DNA of 64,000 nucleotides, from positions 361,148 to 425,147 of the forward strand of contig FJOG01000027.1 of the NCBI GenBank assembly GCA_900073065.1, in the 5' to 3' direction. Position 1 is the stretch's first letter, and the number at the start of each line of letters is the position of its first letter. Below the pieces are notes generated by a model. The model was not told where the DNA came from and did not search any database. It saw nothing but the letters and a program-made list of their open reading frames with translations. A program made the translations under genes and the position numbers. Origin of the DNA: Phialocephala subalpina (taxonomy: Eukaryota > Ascomycota > Leotiomycetes > Helotiales > Mollisiaceae). This document shows positions 34,247-47,290 of this stretch, piece by piece.

Positions 34247-37200
34247 TTCGTCGGCCGGCTTATATGATTATATGTACAATGGAGAAATAGTAAGGTGAAG
34301 GCCAGGCCGTGGCCTCAGTACAGCAATACATGGAAGCGAACATGCTGGTGGATGTTCAAAGTTCGGTTGTTGGAGCAGAGTGCACTGCAAGATTTCTCGA
34401 AGTGGAGCTGACACAGGATCTGATCAGCCACTAAAAGCTGGCGTTGCGCCTCCCTGCGCCCCGGACACCATTTCTCGTCGTAATTTCGTCCCATCCGAGC
34501 CCTGTGATTCTGACTTTGGGGGCCATTGCGCAGCAGGGGAACTCCACTTTGAATGCGGGCCCTGCTGCAGAAGATGTTCGATTGAGTGGCATCATCGAGA
34601 GGACCGGTAACGGATTAGGAAAGGTCTGTATGCTTAATTGTGCCGCATGCATCGACATGGGGTGTTGAGAGAGCCTGCATATCAATGCTGGTTGATGGAC
34701 TCTAGAAGATTGCTGGATGTGGACGTTGTTGGTTGGAGGCGTGACGAGTTGGCGAATGGAAGGCTGGTTCTGCGACCCCGCCATTTGTGTGGCTTGAGGA
34801 TCTTGGCGCATTGCGGGTGCTTGCCGATCCGCCATTGGCTGTATCGGTTGTATCGTCCACATGATCCTGGTGTTTTCAAGCCTGAAGTTCCTCGAGGCCT
34901 AGATTTCAGGGGGGATGCGGCGAGCTTCTTCAGGCCCGGCCGGGTTTGCTATGGACGCAACCCGAAGCCAAAAACCACCAAGGCCCACAACGCTATCTCT
35001 TCTATACGAAAGTACACGATTACGCTGCTCGGCGTTAAGATATCTTAAGAGCGAGCTGACAATCATTCATTGCATGACGAACACTCGACGCCTTGAGATG
35101 AGAAATGAATCGATCTCTTGATATGAGATCTTCCTCATATTGACCACTCTTACTCCAGAAACTTTATTTTCGGCAGTCAGCACTGTTATTGAACTTTAAA
35201 AATCAAGCTGATCCTCAAAACGGCTGCCCAGACCAAAGGTCACTCATAAGCTGCCTCGACCTCCTCCTGATAGTCCTGGACGATAATGGAGTCTATCTTT
35301 GGCAATGCGGAATTCCACTCGAGCAACGACTTGAAACTCAACTTTCATGACCGCAGACTTCTATATCCGAACAGATCATTCTCAGAAGAGCAAAGCAAAT
35401 CCTACATCCGGTCATCCCTCCGCCCTCCCCTGACAGCACACTCGGCTCCAAATTCTCGGGCTCGGCCCTCGTAACTCAACCTATCAGCAAACTGTCACTT
35501 TCACCCCTCCCAAGCCCTCAACGCCCGATCCAACCCGATTTCGACAGTGCTTGATTCTAGCTTCACAAGAGGGCTCAGCCTCGTCGTTACCCGTTCCCAA
35601 AAATAAGCTCTTCTCCCCCTCACTGGTATGTTCGTTCATCGGGCCGAGCTCGCTGACCTCATCCTTTTCCATCCCAGCCCTGCCTGTACTGTATACTGCT
35701 CGTCGACATGAATTTCCCCCGCCATTTGTATCAAACTCTGGTAATCAGCAGATCTCCCGTACAACAATACCTAATCATCTTTCTTCCCCGAAAGACTGAT
35801 TTATATAAGCCGAAAATATGCATGCGAGGATGGCAAGACGGAGATGCACATCAACCTAAATTCCCAATCCGTCACCGGTATAGACGTTTACATAATTTTC
35901 ATACAAGGTAAGCTGGTTACCTTTTTCTCGTTTCTCTCTCTTCTGAATAGGATAACTGGATGCAGTGTCTTGCATCTTTAACCACCGTTACCACTGGGCT
36001 GATCTTCGCCTGACGGGTACTGCCGGTTGTTATCGTGGACGATCGTTTGATCGTGGAAGGTTTTGATAGGGTCATTTCCCGTACCGCTTTGTTTTGGGTT
36101 CTGAGGTGAGAGAGAGTTTGGGTCTGAAGAGCTGAGAAAGGTTGAAATTAGGTTTAGATGTGCATGCAAACATAGCCTCGAGAGATGCAAGGATGACAAA
36201 TCGGGGTAATGCTGAAATTTGGGCAAATTATGAACAACAAGAGTGGGATTATTCCTATTCCTGCCTCTTCTGAATACTATAGTATGCCAACAGAACCTTT
36301 TGGGGGTCTTTTGGCATGCAAAGAACAGCCAACCTGGTTGTGTCACGTGCATGACTCCCTCCTCTTTGTAGGTACACCGGTCAAGCTTGTTTGACGTTGT
36401 AATATATTGATCAAGAAACAGATGAACAGTTTCAGTCAAACTCAGGGAAGCGGGAAGCCCCGAATTGAAAGAATTTGGGTCAAATATTAAGCTCGGCGTG
36501 TCCGCCGAGCTATACATGCAGACATAGCCCTCTCTGATGTGCAGAAGAGCGGACGAGAAGGCGATGCCATCACTCCACGTTGACATGATACTGTACCACG
36601 ATAGAGGCTACTCAATTTTGCGCAGGGAGATACTTTCGCGCTGCTTGCGCATAGAAGACTTGAAGGGCAATCACATGCGAATGTCTTTCAGCATTCGATA
36701 CCGGTGGAGTTTGCTGCACGAATGCAGCAGCACAGTGCAGGTACAATGCAAATAAAATTATAATGCTGTGTAAAATTCGATGCCAGAAATACAATGTATT
36801 TGGTACAGTAGCGGATGGGTGAGGTGAAGATTCATTGACTTTTCCACGAGCACTGGATCATGGAATCAATGTCTCCGAAGACTGTCCGTCTCTCCATGAA
36901 TCGACCAATCAGAATCTTGTAGCCACGATGCTCCAAGGACGAGGAGACAATTAACGGCTCGGCTAAGCCGACAAGAAAAGGATCACTAAATCATAATCTT
37001 CCAGCTCAAAGTCTCCGAAGACTCTCCGTGTCCAGCATTCTCCGTTCTTTGGAATTTCAACAACCAGTAAGCGCGCCAAGACAAGCTTCAATGAATAAAT
37101 GATTCTAGAGACATCTCCCGCACCAAGCCATGCCATTCTCTCGTCAGCTTCAACATTCAAACTCCAAAGCCTTACCGATTCGGCTCGCCGAAAACTGCTC

Positions 37201-39114
37201 TTGCCGATATTTACTTTCATCAATAATGAGATATTCCTCGACTGCCTAGCACTAAGACAAGAAGGAAGGAACGAACTGACCACGGATACTTCTCCGCCAC
37301 CACAAGACAGGAACCTCTAGTTATCAACACAGCACCCACCAGCCATCATGACAAAATCTGGTCCGTTTTCACACCAACACCTCACCAGTGGACTGACTGC
37401 AAGGAAGCTCCCCCGCCACATCACACATCTCGTCATCTTAAACGTATCACCTAATCCGACCCCGACACCTGGGGGTTTCCCGATCATCGAAACAAGCTTC
37501 ACAGCCGCCCAATTGGGAGACAGCCCCCACATTGGCGAGATGCAACATTACCTTTAACCCTCCCTATCATCTATAACTTGATAGGCCCCACAGTGACAGG
37601 GCTGCACAATGTCAGCACATCGCTCAGCGCGCTCGTTTGCTCTACCAGCACTGTTGCGGCACTCCGCTTCTGAACTGGGACCTTCTCTTCCCCTCCGAAT
37701 CTCCTCTCTCCGAATATGGAGCTTCGCCTGTGTTATTGTCGACGACCTTTCCATTCTCATTTGCTGCTACCCAACTTTCTTTCGTATCGTTAATGATCAC
37801 GTCGAGGTCGAAATGCACTTTCCGAAGAGGAGACCAGACGAGTATTGACGATACGGAAGACCTCGATCAGAAGTCGGAGTAAAGCCAGTCTCGGACGTTG
37901 AAGAAAAAAGAGCAAGGATGGTGCGAAGTATGGAGGGAGCGGTTTTACTGGGTTAGACGAGATGGGGTGAGGTCGGAATGAGGAGGATATTGGTCTTGGC
38001 CGTGGGCGGTTGACATGCGTAGTCGCTAGTATATCATCTTGTTGGGTGTTGAACCTATTCGCTGTGCTGGGTGTTGAGGGGCGGAACGACTCCTTCCCCA
38101 GCTATTGAGGATTGTTTGCAACGTTCAGCAGCAGGGAATGTGACCTTGATCGAATGCCTTCAAGTCTGGACTGCTTTCATGACCGTTCCTGGGGTATGAT
38201 AGAGTAAGTAGGAAATGTCATGTTGAAGAACATTAGCAAAGGTGAAGGCTCGAGGTTCCGAGGGGTTCGCTTGAGTTGAGATGTTGACGAAGGTGACAGA
38301 AAGGACGATGAACCTCGTCAATCGTTGAATTTGTATTATTGCGTCTTGCATCCATCGTGAAGCACTTACGGCTCGACTGCGGCGCACTATCGCCAAGTCT
38401 CCATATTCCTCACTACCCCGCAAACCTCTATATAGATTTAGATAAGAAAATTCTCTTCGTCCTCTGCGACTGAACAGCCGGATTGGATCTGGATCTCCTG
38501 GATATGGCCTATCTATTCTTCAAATAAAACCGCCAGGTTCAGTTTTTTCTAATGTTTAATGTCAGGTTCATTAGAGTGGAGTTTTTTGGAGGGTTTCTTT
38601 TACTTTTTTTTTTTGGTGCCGCTCTGAGACCTTGTTGTGTGCGGTCGCGAAGGTGAGCTCTTCAAAGTCGAGCGACACTGCTATAAGCGAATCCTTCATT
38701 TGTCGATTCGTCTAGAATTCTAATCAATGGAGATCTGTTGAACACAAATGATGCTGATTGTAGTAAGGCACTTGCCACAGTCATGATGAATCCTCAGTCT
38801 TTGGATAGATTGAATGACAATCTTTCAAAGGATTGAGAGTCATTGCCAAGGTATATTACAGTCACGAAGAACCTCATTGTCGTCTTCGCAGACATGAACA
38901 TTAAGTACGTGTATCTTCGACTCTACCTCCATAGATCCTCTCATCTTTATTCTCGATATTTCCAGCTTCGCGTCGACAATTCGACGAAACGCCGATCACA
39001 AGAACCACGCTCGCAGGGATGACGAATAAATGAAAAGAAACGATAACGTCTCAAGTACGAGCAGGAACAGAACACCTCGAAGACCTTGTCTAGCTCCGTA
39101 CGTGTGAAACATCC
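34247..39114. other. Large gene-poor region
   Basis: 4.9 kb with no gene I can support. The longest frames are 34431-34862 (minus, Gln/Pro-rich, 143 codons) and 35978-36586 (minus, 202 codons). Both lack domains, a clear codon signature and splice support; the second could be an orphan gene. T-rich and A-rich short runs occur near 38600. No terminal inverted repeats or direct repeats were noticed by eye. Confidence 0.5.
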
Positions 39115-40011
39115 TCAAGCCTTCTCCACCTTCCTCAGTGCCGAGATGTGTCGAGTCCTGATGCCAACTACGGCCAGTATAATAGTGACAATCATTTCCG
39201 GCACAACACTCATCACGACCTTTGCAGCCAAGCTGTTCTTGAAAGCCGCAGAACTAATGAAAATGCTGAGCGCAGCATAGACGTCGCGAACTCCAACGAA
39301 CGGAAGGACAAGCGCAGTTCCATACAACAGCTGCATCGTGGTCAGTACCTCGCGCTTCACTCGGGAACATCTCCACTCACCAAAGTAGCCTCAGCAAAAG
39401 CTGGGACCCTCCCATAGGCAAGCTCCATCGTATTAGGCGTCATCAACGGGATCGAAGAATGATTACGAGGAGGTGTGCGCATTGAAATAAGAACCCACGC
39501 AGACAGGATACTCCAAGCTAGCAATAGCATAACAACGCCGACTTTCATAAGAGTATTTGGTGTGTAGGTCTTGTCGCCCATGATTTCGACGACGCCGACA
39601 ATTACTAGTGCCATTGCTGCGATGACAAAGCCGTGGAAGTTGAGGACTTTGAACCATTCGAATTTGGATTTGAGGGCGGGGTTGCGTGCTGTCCGTCTGT
39701 GTGTTCATGTTAGCTTCGCTTTGTTGAAGGGGGAAGAGTGAAATTTACGCTTCGTGAAGGATACCAAGGACAGCGAGGAGCAGTGGTGATAGGCCGATGT
39801 TGTTGAGGAGTAAGACCGTGGTTGTGTTTGTTGAGTGTGTGTCCTCTTGATGGATCTGAATGATGGCCCCCACGACACGGACTGCACAGAAGATCTGGAT
39901 TGTAAGCCATCCTAGAAGACCATGTCGGCCATGCTTCCACACGCAATAGGTGATGGGTTGTATGAGGATGAGATAGATGATCAAGGTTGCGATCGGTAGA
40001 GCGGTAGACAT
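39115..40011 (-). CDS. DUF7702-like fungal integral membrane protein
   Basis: Exons 39749-40011, 39381-39696 and 39115-39330 give 264 aa. About seven hydrophobic segments are visible, beginning with ALPIATLIIYLILIQPITY. The second helix has IQIFCAVRVVGAIIQI, then LLLNNIGLSPLLLAVLGILH, NFHGFVIAAMALVIVGVVEI, VVMLLLAWSILSAWVLI, LLYGTALVLPFVGVRDVYAA and MSVVPEMIVTIILAVVGI. The order and the R-V-V-G/R-D-V-Y-A-A positions match a fungal family of plasma- or endomembrane proteins of unknown function (DUF7702), distantly reminiscent of RTA1-like lipid-translocating proteins. All junctions keep frame with standard GTAAAT/GTGAGT donors. Confidence 0.8.
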
Positions 40012-40999
40012 CGTGGTGGGTTATCGTATGTTGTCTGATCCGAGTCCTTCGAACGACCAGAAGCTGGGCTGAGCTCAATTGAACCGCTTCCAAAGGTATA
40101 CGGGGAGAATTGGACAACGAGGGTTTCCTGTATTCGTTCAACGACTTGTTGATGACAGAAGTTCTGATGTCGAGCTGGGACATCCAGCTGGATATTTATA
40201 TAATTCGAAAAATAGCATACTCGCAGATCTCGGGAACAAAATGAAGCAGAGACTCAGAGCTTGATCCAATGAAAATAGATTGAAAGAGGCGAAGCACTGG
40301 CTATCATGGGCAATGAAGCTCAAATTCGATTCTTCTCCAGGATCTGACAGGGCGACTACCCTAGAGCAAAATCCTGAATTCCCCTTCAGGAATGGAAACG
40401 CGGCCAGCTGAAAAGCGACCATCTCAAGTGCGAAACAATGATCAAAATAAAGTCAGAAAGCGTGGACGGAAGTGCAGGTTTGTTGGTATTTGTGATGAGA
40501 AGTTGATCAGATTCTCTGCGCCGCGCAAGAGACGTGATGAAGCTGTTCCTCTCTAAGCTCGCTTTCGTTCTGCAAGCAGGAAGGTGTCGAATTCCGGCGG
40601 GAAGTGGGCCTCAAAAGCCAAGCCACTACATGTTCCCATTGGGTCGCTTTGACCACCACGGCGCTTTCCCTTTCGCGGAGCGAGTGCGAAACAAATTTGG
40701 CGACCTCGATGCAAATCCCCAACTTCACTTCTCAGCCTCTTGTATCAATACCGCAGCATCAAGATGCCTCACATTCGCATCAATACAAGGCTGTGCCTCA
40801 TTAAGGGTGATAGCAATGAAGATCTTCGTTATCGACGAGGGGCAGCGCTGACCCAGTGGTCCCTGCCAGTCAGGTACAAATACCAGCCAAGGCCTGCCCC
40901 TCCACCCCCTCAGTCATTCCTCACCATCTCCTCTCTATTCTGAAGTTCCTTCGTCCCTTATCTCATCAAGCTCTCCTGGTTATAAATCTTACACACACC
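40012..40999. other. Divergent intergenic region
   Basis: About 1 kb between the minus-strand membrane-protein gene and the plus-strand Gly-rich protein gene. The frame upstream of 41000 stays open to 40856, but the ATG at 41000 is the expected start of the family. A minus-strand TATATAA at 40197-40203 lies about 190 bases from the membrane-protein ATG, farther than usual for a TATA box. Confidence 0.5.
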
Positions 41000-42882
41000 A
41001 TGGCAGACAATATCATCTCGTTTGCAGTCAAAGGCATTGCTGGAGGTATCGGCCTTGCCTCTGAAAGCATCTCAGCACACAGAGCCAACAAACGTGCGAA
41101 GTCGCAGATGAGAGAAGAACAAAGCAAAAGTCCAGCGCCATTAAGCAGGCCATCTTCCCACAACGAAAAGCATCCCTTCGAAGAAAACGACGAAGACCAA
41201 TGGGCACTTGACGACGCCCAAGACGAACTTCTTCCCACCCGTTCTCCTCCCACAACACCAGGTTCCCCCGAAAAGCCAATTAGAGACGTCAAGGTCCTCA
41301 TCGATATCTTCATCCAATCCCATCCTCTGCCAAACTATGCCGACCTGCCACCACCCCCTCACCTGCCATATCCAGTAGTACTTCCTCAGCGACGACCAAA
41401 GAATCGCTCAAGAGGATTCATTCGAGCGTACGCCCCAGTCCTCATGAATGCCGGTATCGACCAAGCAACCTTCCTCGATTATCTGGAACTCTTCGACAAA
41501 GCTAGCCAGGCTTCTCCATGGCTGAACGCTATCAATCTTGCGGGACTCGCATTTTCATTCCTGCCTATGGGTATTTCTATGGCAATCTCAGTTGCAATCG
41601 CCATGTCTGTCAAGGTGGCCATGGAGATGCAGAGTCGCAGCCGGTAATACGAACATTCTTGTCGCTCACTATCAAGAACTGACCAAGACCCTAGAACAAA
41701 TACCTTCCTCGACCGCCTCAATGCTGAATTCTTCCGTCCTCGAGGACTCTTCTGTCTTGTTTTAACGTGGAACCCCCAATCGGCGGACGCACAAAACACC
41801 GTAAACCTCACTTCTGCCGTCGCCACCTCTTCCCCTTCGTCACTCTCCGCCACTCAAAAGTTCAGGCACAAATTTCAATCGTCGTCCGGCAATGGGTTCG
41901 AATTTGGCGAAACGGCTCCTCTGATCTTCCCAGCTCTCGAACACGCAGCTGCTCAAGATGGAGAGGAAGGTGCTAAGATGAGAGACAAGTTGAAGAAGAA
42001 GGGAGAGTTTGTGGGGGACTATTGGGACAAGAGAGCACAAGCCAAGTATGCTGCGAAAAACCCGGACAGTATGCTGGCGGTTGGTCCCAAGCCGGAGTTC
42101 ACCAGTAGATATGCGGATCCGAATCATCCTGCCAGCAGTGGGAACTTGATCAGTCTGGTCACTGGTGGACACATTAATCCACCTTCGAGAAGAGATATGA
42201 TGATGCAGAGGGGCCAAGGTGGTTTTGGAGGTTTTGGAGGAGGCTTTGGGGGTGGCAGGATGGATGCCATCTCTGCGAGGAGGGAGATGATGGGTGGTGG
42301 ACTTGGTGGATTGCTGGGAGGTAGATCCGGGATGATGGGTCGAGATCCATACCAGCAACAGATGGGAACGGGAGGAAGACTTTCCCCGAGAGGTCGGATG
42401 GGTGAATACAATGACTATGACTATCAGCAGCACGCCGGCAGAGGACAGGCGACCAGAGGAAATTCGCCAAGAAGATCCGTGGACGAAAGGGAACATCAAT
42501 CCGATGACAGAGGACGAATGGCCAATTCACCTGAGCTCAGGAAGTCGATGGACGAAAGAGGGAGACCTGAGTACCTAGACCCGAACTACAACGCACATGG
42601 AGGACGACAAAGCAACTCGCCAGCACCACATGCGCCATATGAAGGCATGCAAGGAGGTGGTCTTCTTGGCCTGCCTGCTGGCCCTGATCTGCTAAAGAAA
42701 GGAGTCAAGAAAGTTTTTGGGAAGGTGAGCCCGTCCTGACAGCGTTGGAAAAAGGCCTTTGCTGATATTTGTGCTAGAACGTCCTATACCTGATGATCGT
42801 CAACATGCCGTCCGATGAGGAGATGGCTGTCGCGAATCAGCAAGCCGACGCTGCTGAGGAGAAAGTTCGGCTACAGATGTGA
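41000..42882 (+). CDS. Conserved fungal protein with Gly/Arg-rich C-terminal half
   Basis: Exons 41000-41643, 41695-42724 and 42778-42882 give 592 aa. It starts MADNIISFAVKGIAGGIGLA, a short amphipathic lead, followed by a charged, Pro/Ser-rich stretch. The conserved core is FIRAYAPVLMNAGIDQATFL, a hydrophobic helix with GLAFSFLPMGISMAISVAIA, and (across intron 1) RTNTFLDRLNAEFFRPRGLF with CLVLTWNP. A low-complexity tail has GGFGGFGGGFGGG and RG/RR repeats, ending NVLYLMIVNMPSDEEMAVA. This is the pattern of a widespread Pezizomycotina family of unknown function. One or two membrane-associating helices are likely around residues 185-212. Introns are 51 and 53 nt with standard signals. Confidence 0.85.
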
Positions 42883-43018
42883 GTGCAAGACATACAGTGC
42901 TAAAGGAGCTTGGAGTATTCAGTTTGGATTTGCGCCTGGCTACCACATACCTTTTGTTACCACAATTTAATGTACACTTCATGATCGCGCGCCACCCATT
43001 TTCCATCCAACTTCCGAC

Positions 43019-43942
43019 TCATTCCTTCTCCCTAAACTCCTCTGGAGTATCCGGTTGCGCCCTCCAGCCTCCTTTCTTGAACGCATCCACCTTCTTCAGT
43101 TCCTCGTAAATGCTCCATACCGCTTCGAGATTTTGTACATCAACACCATATCTCAACTGTATCACGAAATTCGTATTAGCCTGTCTTTCTCTCCCCGAAC
43201 TTGCAAGGAGGGACGTTTCTTTCAAAGAACAGAGACTCACAGCTCCTTCAACAGCAGGCGCAAGACAAACATCCGCCATCGTCACCTCGTTCCCTACACT
43301 ATACCTCCCTCCTCCATCCAGTTCCCTCCCCTCCCTCACCAACTTATCGTACGCCTCAAGCCCAGCACCCATGATCTCTCTCGCCCAAGAACTCACAGCC
43401 TCATCATTTCCTTCAGAGATCTTCTTCACGCGCCGCAGAATCCGAAGATTTGTAGGGGGCTGCACATCACATGCCAGAATATCCACTAATTCCCTTATCC
43501 TCGCTCTTTTAATAGCGTCTTCTGGCAATAACCTCTTTGTATCCGGGAAGTACTCGTCTAGAAACTCGAGAATTGCTAGGGATTGTCTGATGACAATCTT
43601 TGAGTGATTTGGAGAGGATGGGAGAGGAGTTATTGTGAGGGTTGGAACGCTTGCTGAGGGGTTGATGGTACAATATGAGGGGGCGAGTTGGTCTTGTTTG
43701 AGGAGGTGGATGTAGGCGGGTTCGTAGGAGAGGTTTTTTAGGTGGAGGGCGGTGCGGACTACAACAAATTAGTATCAAGTTTTGAGAAAAGGGGCAAAAG
43801 GTGAGAGGTATTAATCCTGCTTGGGAGCTCTCAACGCAGCAAAATCAAAGATGCGAGATAAAGAGGCGGATCAGTTACCGCGGGCGGAGCAGGAGGAACG
43901 GAAGTAAGTGTGGAGGAGGAGGTGTGGCTGTTCGGAGGACAT
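43019..43942 (-). CDS. Zeta-class glutathione S-transferase / maleylacetoacetate isomerase type
   Basis: Exons 43879-43942, 43241-43758 and 43019-43156 give 239 aa. The zeta-class active-site motif is exact: FRSSCSAR joined to VRTALHLKN. The class-specific helix ACDVQPPTNLRILRRV follows, and VGNEVTMADVCLAPAVEGAL is formed across intron 2. Maleylacetoacetate isomerases use glutathione to isomerise maleylacetoacetate in tyrosine/phenylalanine catabolism (cytosol). The other genes of that pathway (homogentisate dioxygenase, fumarylacetoacetase) are not in this window, so a stand-alone paralog with another substrate is possible. Length and all motifs are normal. Confidence 0.9.
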
Positions 43943-44551
43943 GGTGAGCCTGTTTCTTGATTCTTGAAAGGGAGAAACGTGAAGAACTTGAAGCGAACTC
44001 AAGGAGGGACATGAGAAGGGTTCACGCTAGTATATAGTCTTGAACGAGAGCTCACTTACCATTCGCGAAGAGCTCATCCTTGGCTCTTAAGAAATGCGGG
44101 GTATTGCTCCTGCAGTACGACCTCCACAGATCATCAGATCCTGATTATTCCGCTGTGCTTGAAGGTCTGAGGATATCGTCGGATAACTCGATGTCAAATC
44201 AAACAAAAGTGTTATCAACAACAACAACAGGAGTGATGGCATACCGGAGCTACCCCGCACTTAGGGGTTGACGCGGAATTGACCCCGCACTCGCCATGTG
44301 CCCCGCACTCGCCATGTGAGCGGCAATTTCAGGAGAACTCAGGGGACGCATTGAGCTGGATCGCAACGTAAGTTGAAACAAGTCTTGAAAGAGAACACAA
44401 TATAAATATTGAGGAAACTGTTTGCAATTTAAAAAGAGTTCAAATGCCTGCACTTCATAATGTCGTTTTGTCTGTCCCACCACCGGAAAGCTCCAAAGAA
44501 AGTACAGTAGAAGCAGATGTAGAACGAAGCAAACGAGAAAAATAATTAAAA

Positions 44552-45909
44552 TCAGGTTGAAAGACCCGGCCAATCTGCGTTCCAATGTCAGTCATGTCCC
44601 CATTGTTTCGGGTCGCGAAGATAGACTCACAAAACCTCGTCCTCTCCTCATTCCTCCCACTGACCCACACCTCATCACCCACCCTCGCAACTCTCCCTTC
44701 CCCACCCTTTCCCACAAACCCATATCTCCCAAAAATAGGACTATACTTCATCCCTGGATCGACCCTCCTATCTTTCTGCAACAACTTCAACACCTCTCCA
44801 TCTCTCCCCGTCCCATTCTTCCCCGTCTCATAATCAACATTAAGACTTGCACATCTCCCACAATTGCCAGTCAACAGAATCTTAGCATCGTTTGAGAACG
44901 AGAGTTCGGACCAGTAATCTTCGGAATATGCTTGCTCGGAGGTTTTGAGGACGATGTTTGATCGGAATTTTGTAAGGTCCATGGAGATATCGGATGGGAG
45001 ACGAGTTGATACGTCTGCAACTGATGATTCGGAGATCACCAAGTATGGGGCGCAGTCGTTGAAAGCGATTTTGTCGTTATCGTCTTCAAGCAAGGGACCG
45101 ATGATTGGTAGTGAAGTGAGGACTTTCGTGATTGCGTTCTGGGATTTGGGTTGATCTGCTGGTCGACCAGGAAGGTTGCCGAGGACAGGTCGGGGATTGA
45201 ATCCCCAGAATGCGAGGATTACTTTGTGACCGAAGTGTTTGGTGAAGAATGAGTTGTATTTTGAGCCCATGTTGTAGGCTGTTGTGGGACTGCCATGCAT
45301 GTTGACGTCGACTGTTTCTAAGTGCTCGAAATTCTCTGGGTCGAGGGGAATGTCAAGAGTCTCGGCTTGCGCAGGAGTGCTACCCGGTGATCGGTAGGTG
45401 ATGGTCAATGTGTTCTCTTGAATAGAAGTATGGAAGAGACACATGTTGGGAAAGCGTGTGACGTGCATGTTCTCGAGCTTTTGAGGTGTTTGCTCGTGGT
45501 CCTTGAGAAGCATGAAGCGGCGATCGAGATAGAATCCTTCTCGTGTCAACATGGCCGAGTCCACTGAGCAGCCTCGAATGGACTTGATTGGATAGACCCA
45601 TAGCTGTTTGATGAGTGAGTAATGAGCTGCCACGTGAGGTGGTGCTTGCTCACCTGGGTAATTGTCATGGATTTTGAGTCCTTCTGGTGTTAGAGTAGGC
45701 GATAATTTGCCTGAAAGCTGGGAACAGATGCTTACCTTGACGCCGTTTGTGGCCGTTGATGACCTTCGGCCATTCATAGACTTGAACACCTCTTTCATAG
45801 CTTTTGCCTGCCGCGCCTTTCTCGAGGCTGCTGTCGACTTTGATCCATAGAGTCCGACATATGAGATGACAACAACCAGAATAGCTAAGCCTCCCCAAAG
45901 GAAATCCAT
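44552..45909 (-). CDS. MOSC-domain protein, mARC-like
   Basis: Preferred exons 45736-45909, 45654-45683, 44631-45603 and 44552-44574 give 399 aa. An N-terminal membrane anchor (FLWGGLAILVVVISYVGLYG) precedes a MOSC N-terminal barrel (ITQLWVYPIKSIRGCSVDSA, YLDRRFMLLKD) and the MOSC domain. The domain carries the molybdenum-cofactor cysteine region TGNCGRCASLNVDYETG and YGFVGKGGEGRVARVGDEVW. The last intron replaces a non-conserved read-through tail with the family ending RTRFYWPGLST. mARC-type proteins reduce N-hydroxylated substrates at the outer mitochondrial membrane. Introns 1 and 2 are only 52 and 50 nt and flank a 30-base exon; if both stay in, the frame is also open. Confidence 0.85.
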
Positions 45910-46349
45910 TATAACAACTAGCACGCTCAAATTCAAATTAATCGTCGAGAATTGTCGTCTCAGTGCCTCGAGGAGCAAGGACAAGGCTGCTCACTTGCGG
46001 AGTAACAATGGACTTAGGTAAGCTAGGAGATTTGATCGAAATGTGCGAGGGGCGGAACAAGATGGAGTTGAGAATAGGATATTCGAGAGGTAACCATGTA
46101 CCACCTTTGTTTGAACTGTACGGATGAGCTTCAATGTTGTGAATGGCAGGTTGTCACTGCCAAATCGGGCCCACGGATCCCTCCCCCACCTTTGACTAAG
46201 CCTGAAATCGCGTCTTCAACACGAAGGCAGTTGACCTCCACAGAGCAGCAGATATGTGCAGCACCTAGTTCAGGCCAATCGTGATCCTCTCACGCCTCAA
46301 ATTAATAACTTTCATCTTGCAAAGCCGGTATTGCAATTTCTTGAAAGGA
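45910..46349. other. Intergenic up to the assembly gap
   Basis: 440 bases upstream of the MOSC gene. No gene seen. Confidence 0.5.
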
Positions 46350-47093
46350 NNNNNNNNNNNNNNNNNNNNNNNNNNNNNNNNNNNNNNNNNNNNNNNNNNN
46401 NNNNNNNNNNNNNNNNNNNNNNNNNNNNNNNNNNNNNNNNNNNNNNNNNNNNNNNNNNNNNNNNNNNNNNNNNNNNNNNNNNNNNNNNNNNNNNNNNNNN
46501 NNNNNNNNNNNNNNNNNNNNNNNNNNNNNNNNNNNNNNNNNNNNNNNNNNNNNNNNNNNNNNNNNNNNNNNNNNNNNNNNNNNNNNNNNNNNNNNNNNNN
46601 NNNNNNNNNNNNNNNNNNNNNNNNNNNNNNNNNNNNNNNNNNNNNNNNNNNNNNNNNNNNNNNNNNNNNNNNNNNNNNNNNNNNNNNNNNNNNNNNNNNN
46701 NNNNNNNNNNNNNNNNNNNNNNNNNNNNNNNNNNNNNNNNNNNNNNNNNNNNNNNNNNNNNNNNNNNNNNNNNNNNNNNNNNNNNNNNNNNNNNNNNNNN
46801 NNNNNNNNNNNNNNNNNNNNNNNNNNNNNNNNNNNNNNNNNNNNNNNNNNNNNNNNNNNNNNNNNNNNNNNNNNNNNNNNNNNNNNNNNNNNNNNNNNNN
46901 NNNNNNNNNNNNNNNNNNNNNNNNNNNNNNNNNNNNNNNNNNNNNNNNNNNNNNNNNNNNNNNNNNNNNNNNNNNNNNNNNNNNNNNNNNNNNNNNNNNN
47001 NNNNNNNNNNNNNNNNNNNNNNNNNNNNNNNNNNNNNNNNNNNNNNNNNNNNNNNNNNNNNNNNNNNNNNNNNNNNNNNNNNNNNNNNNNNNN
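46350..47093. other. Assembly gap (744 N)
   Basis: Undetermined bases. The long X-containing frames that run across it are artefacts. Any gene or repeat inside it is invisible. Confidence 0.99.
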
Positions 47094-47290
47094 CTTCGTG
47101 GCAGGAATTTGGCTTGGCCTTTTTAAAAGCACTCCGGCGTGTGTTTATATAAATCTATCCAAATTAGGATTAAACAGTCGCGTGGGAGGCTCGTGCGTGA
47201 AGATAAACACACACCTTACGGATAGAGTGATTGGGGCTGGAATTAACAGAAAAATAATTTTCTAATTCATCGTCTCGATGTCCACAGAAT
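47094..47290. other. Gap-flanking sequence
   Basis: 197 bases between the gap and the BED-finger gene's stop. A/T-rich, no gene seen; presumably the 3' UTR of the BED gene. Confidence 0.5.

Noticed and set aside
34431..34862. 143-codon Gln/Pro-rich minus-strand frame
   Set aside because: Low complexity, no domain, overlapping frames on the other strand; cannot be supported.
35978..36586. 202-codon minus-strand frame in the gene-poor region
   Set aside because: Open and with an ATG, but no domain, signal or conservation clue; left as possible orphan only.
46256..47152. Long open frames spanning the run of N on both strands
   Set aside because: They are produced by undetermined bases; no real codons support them.
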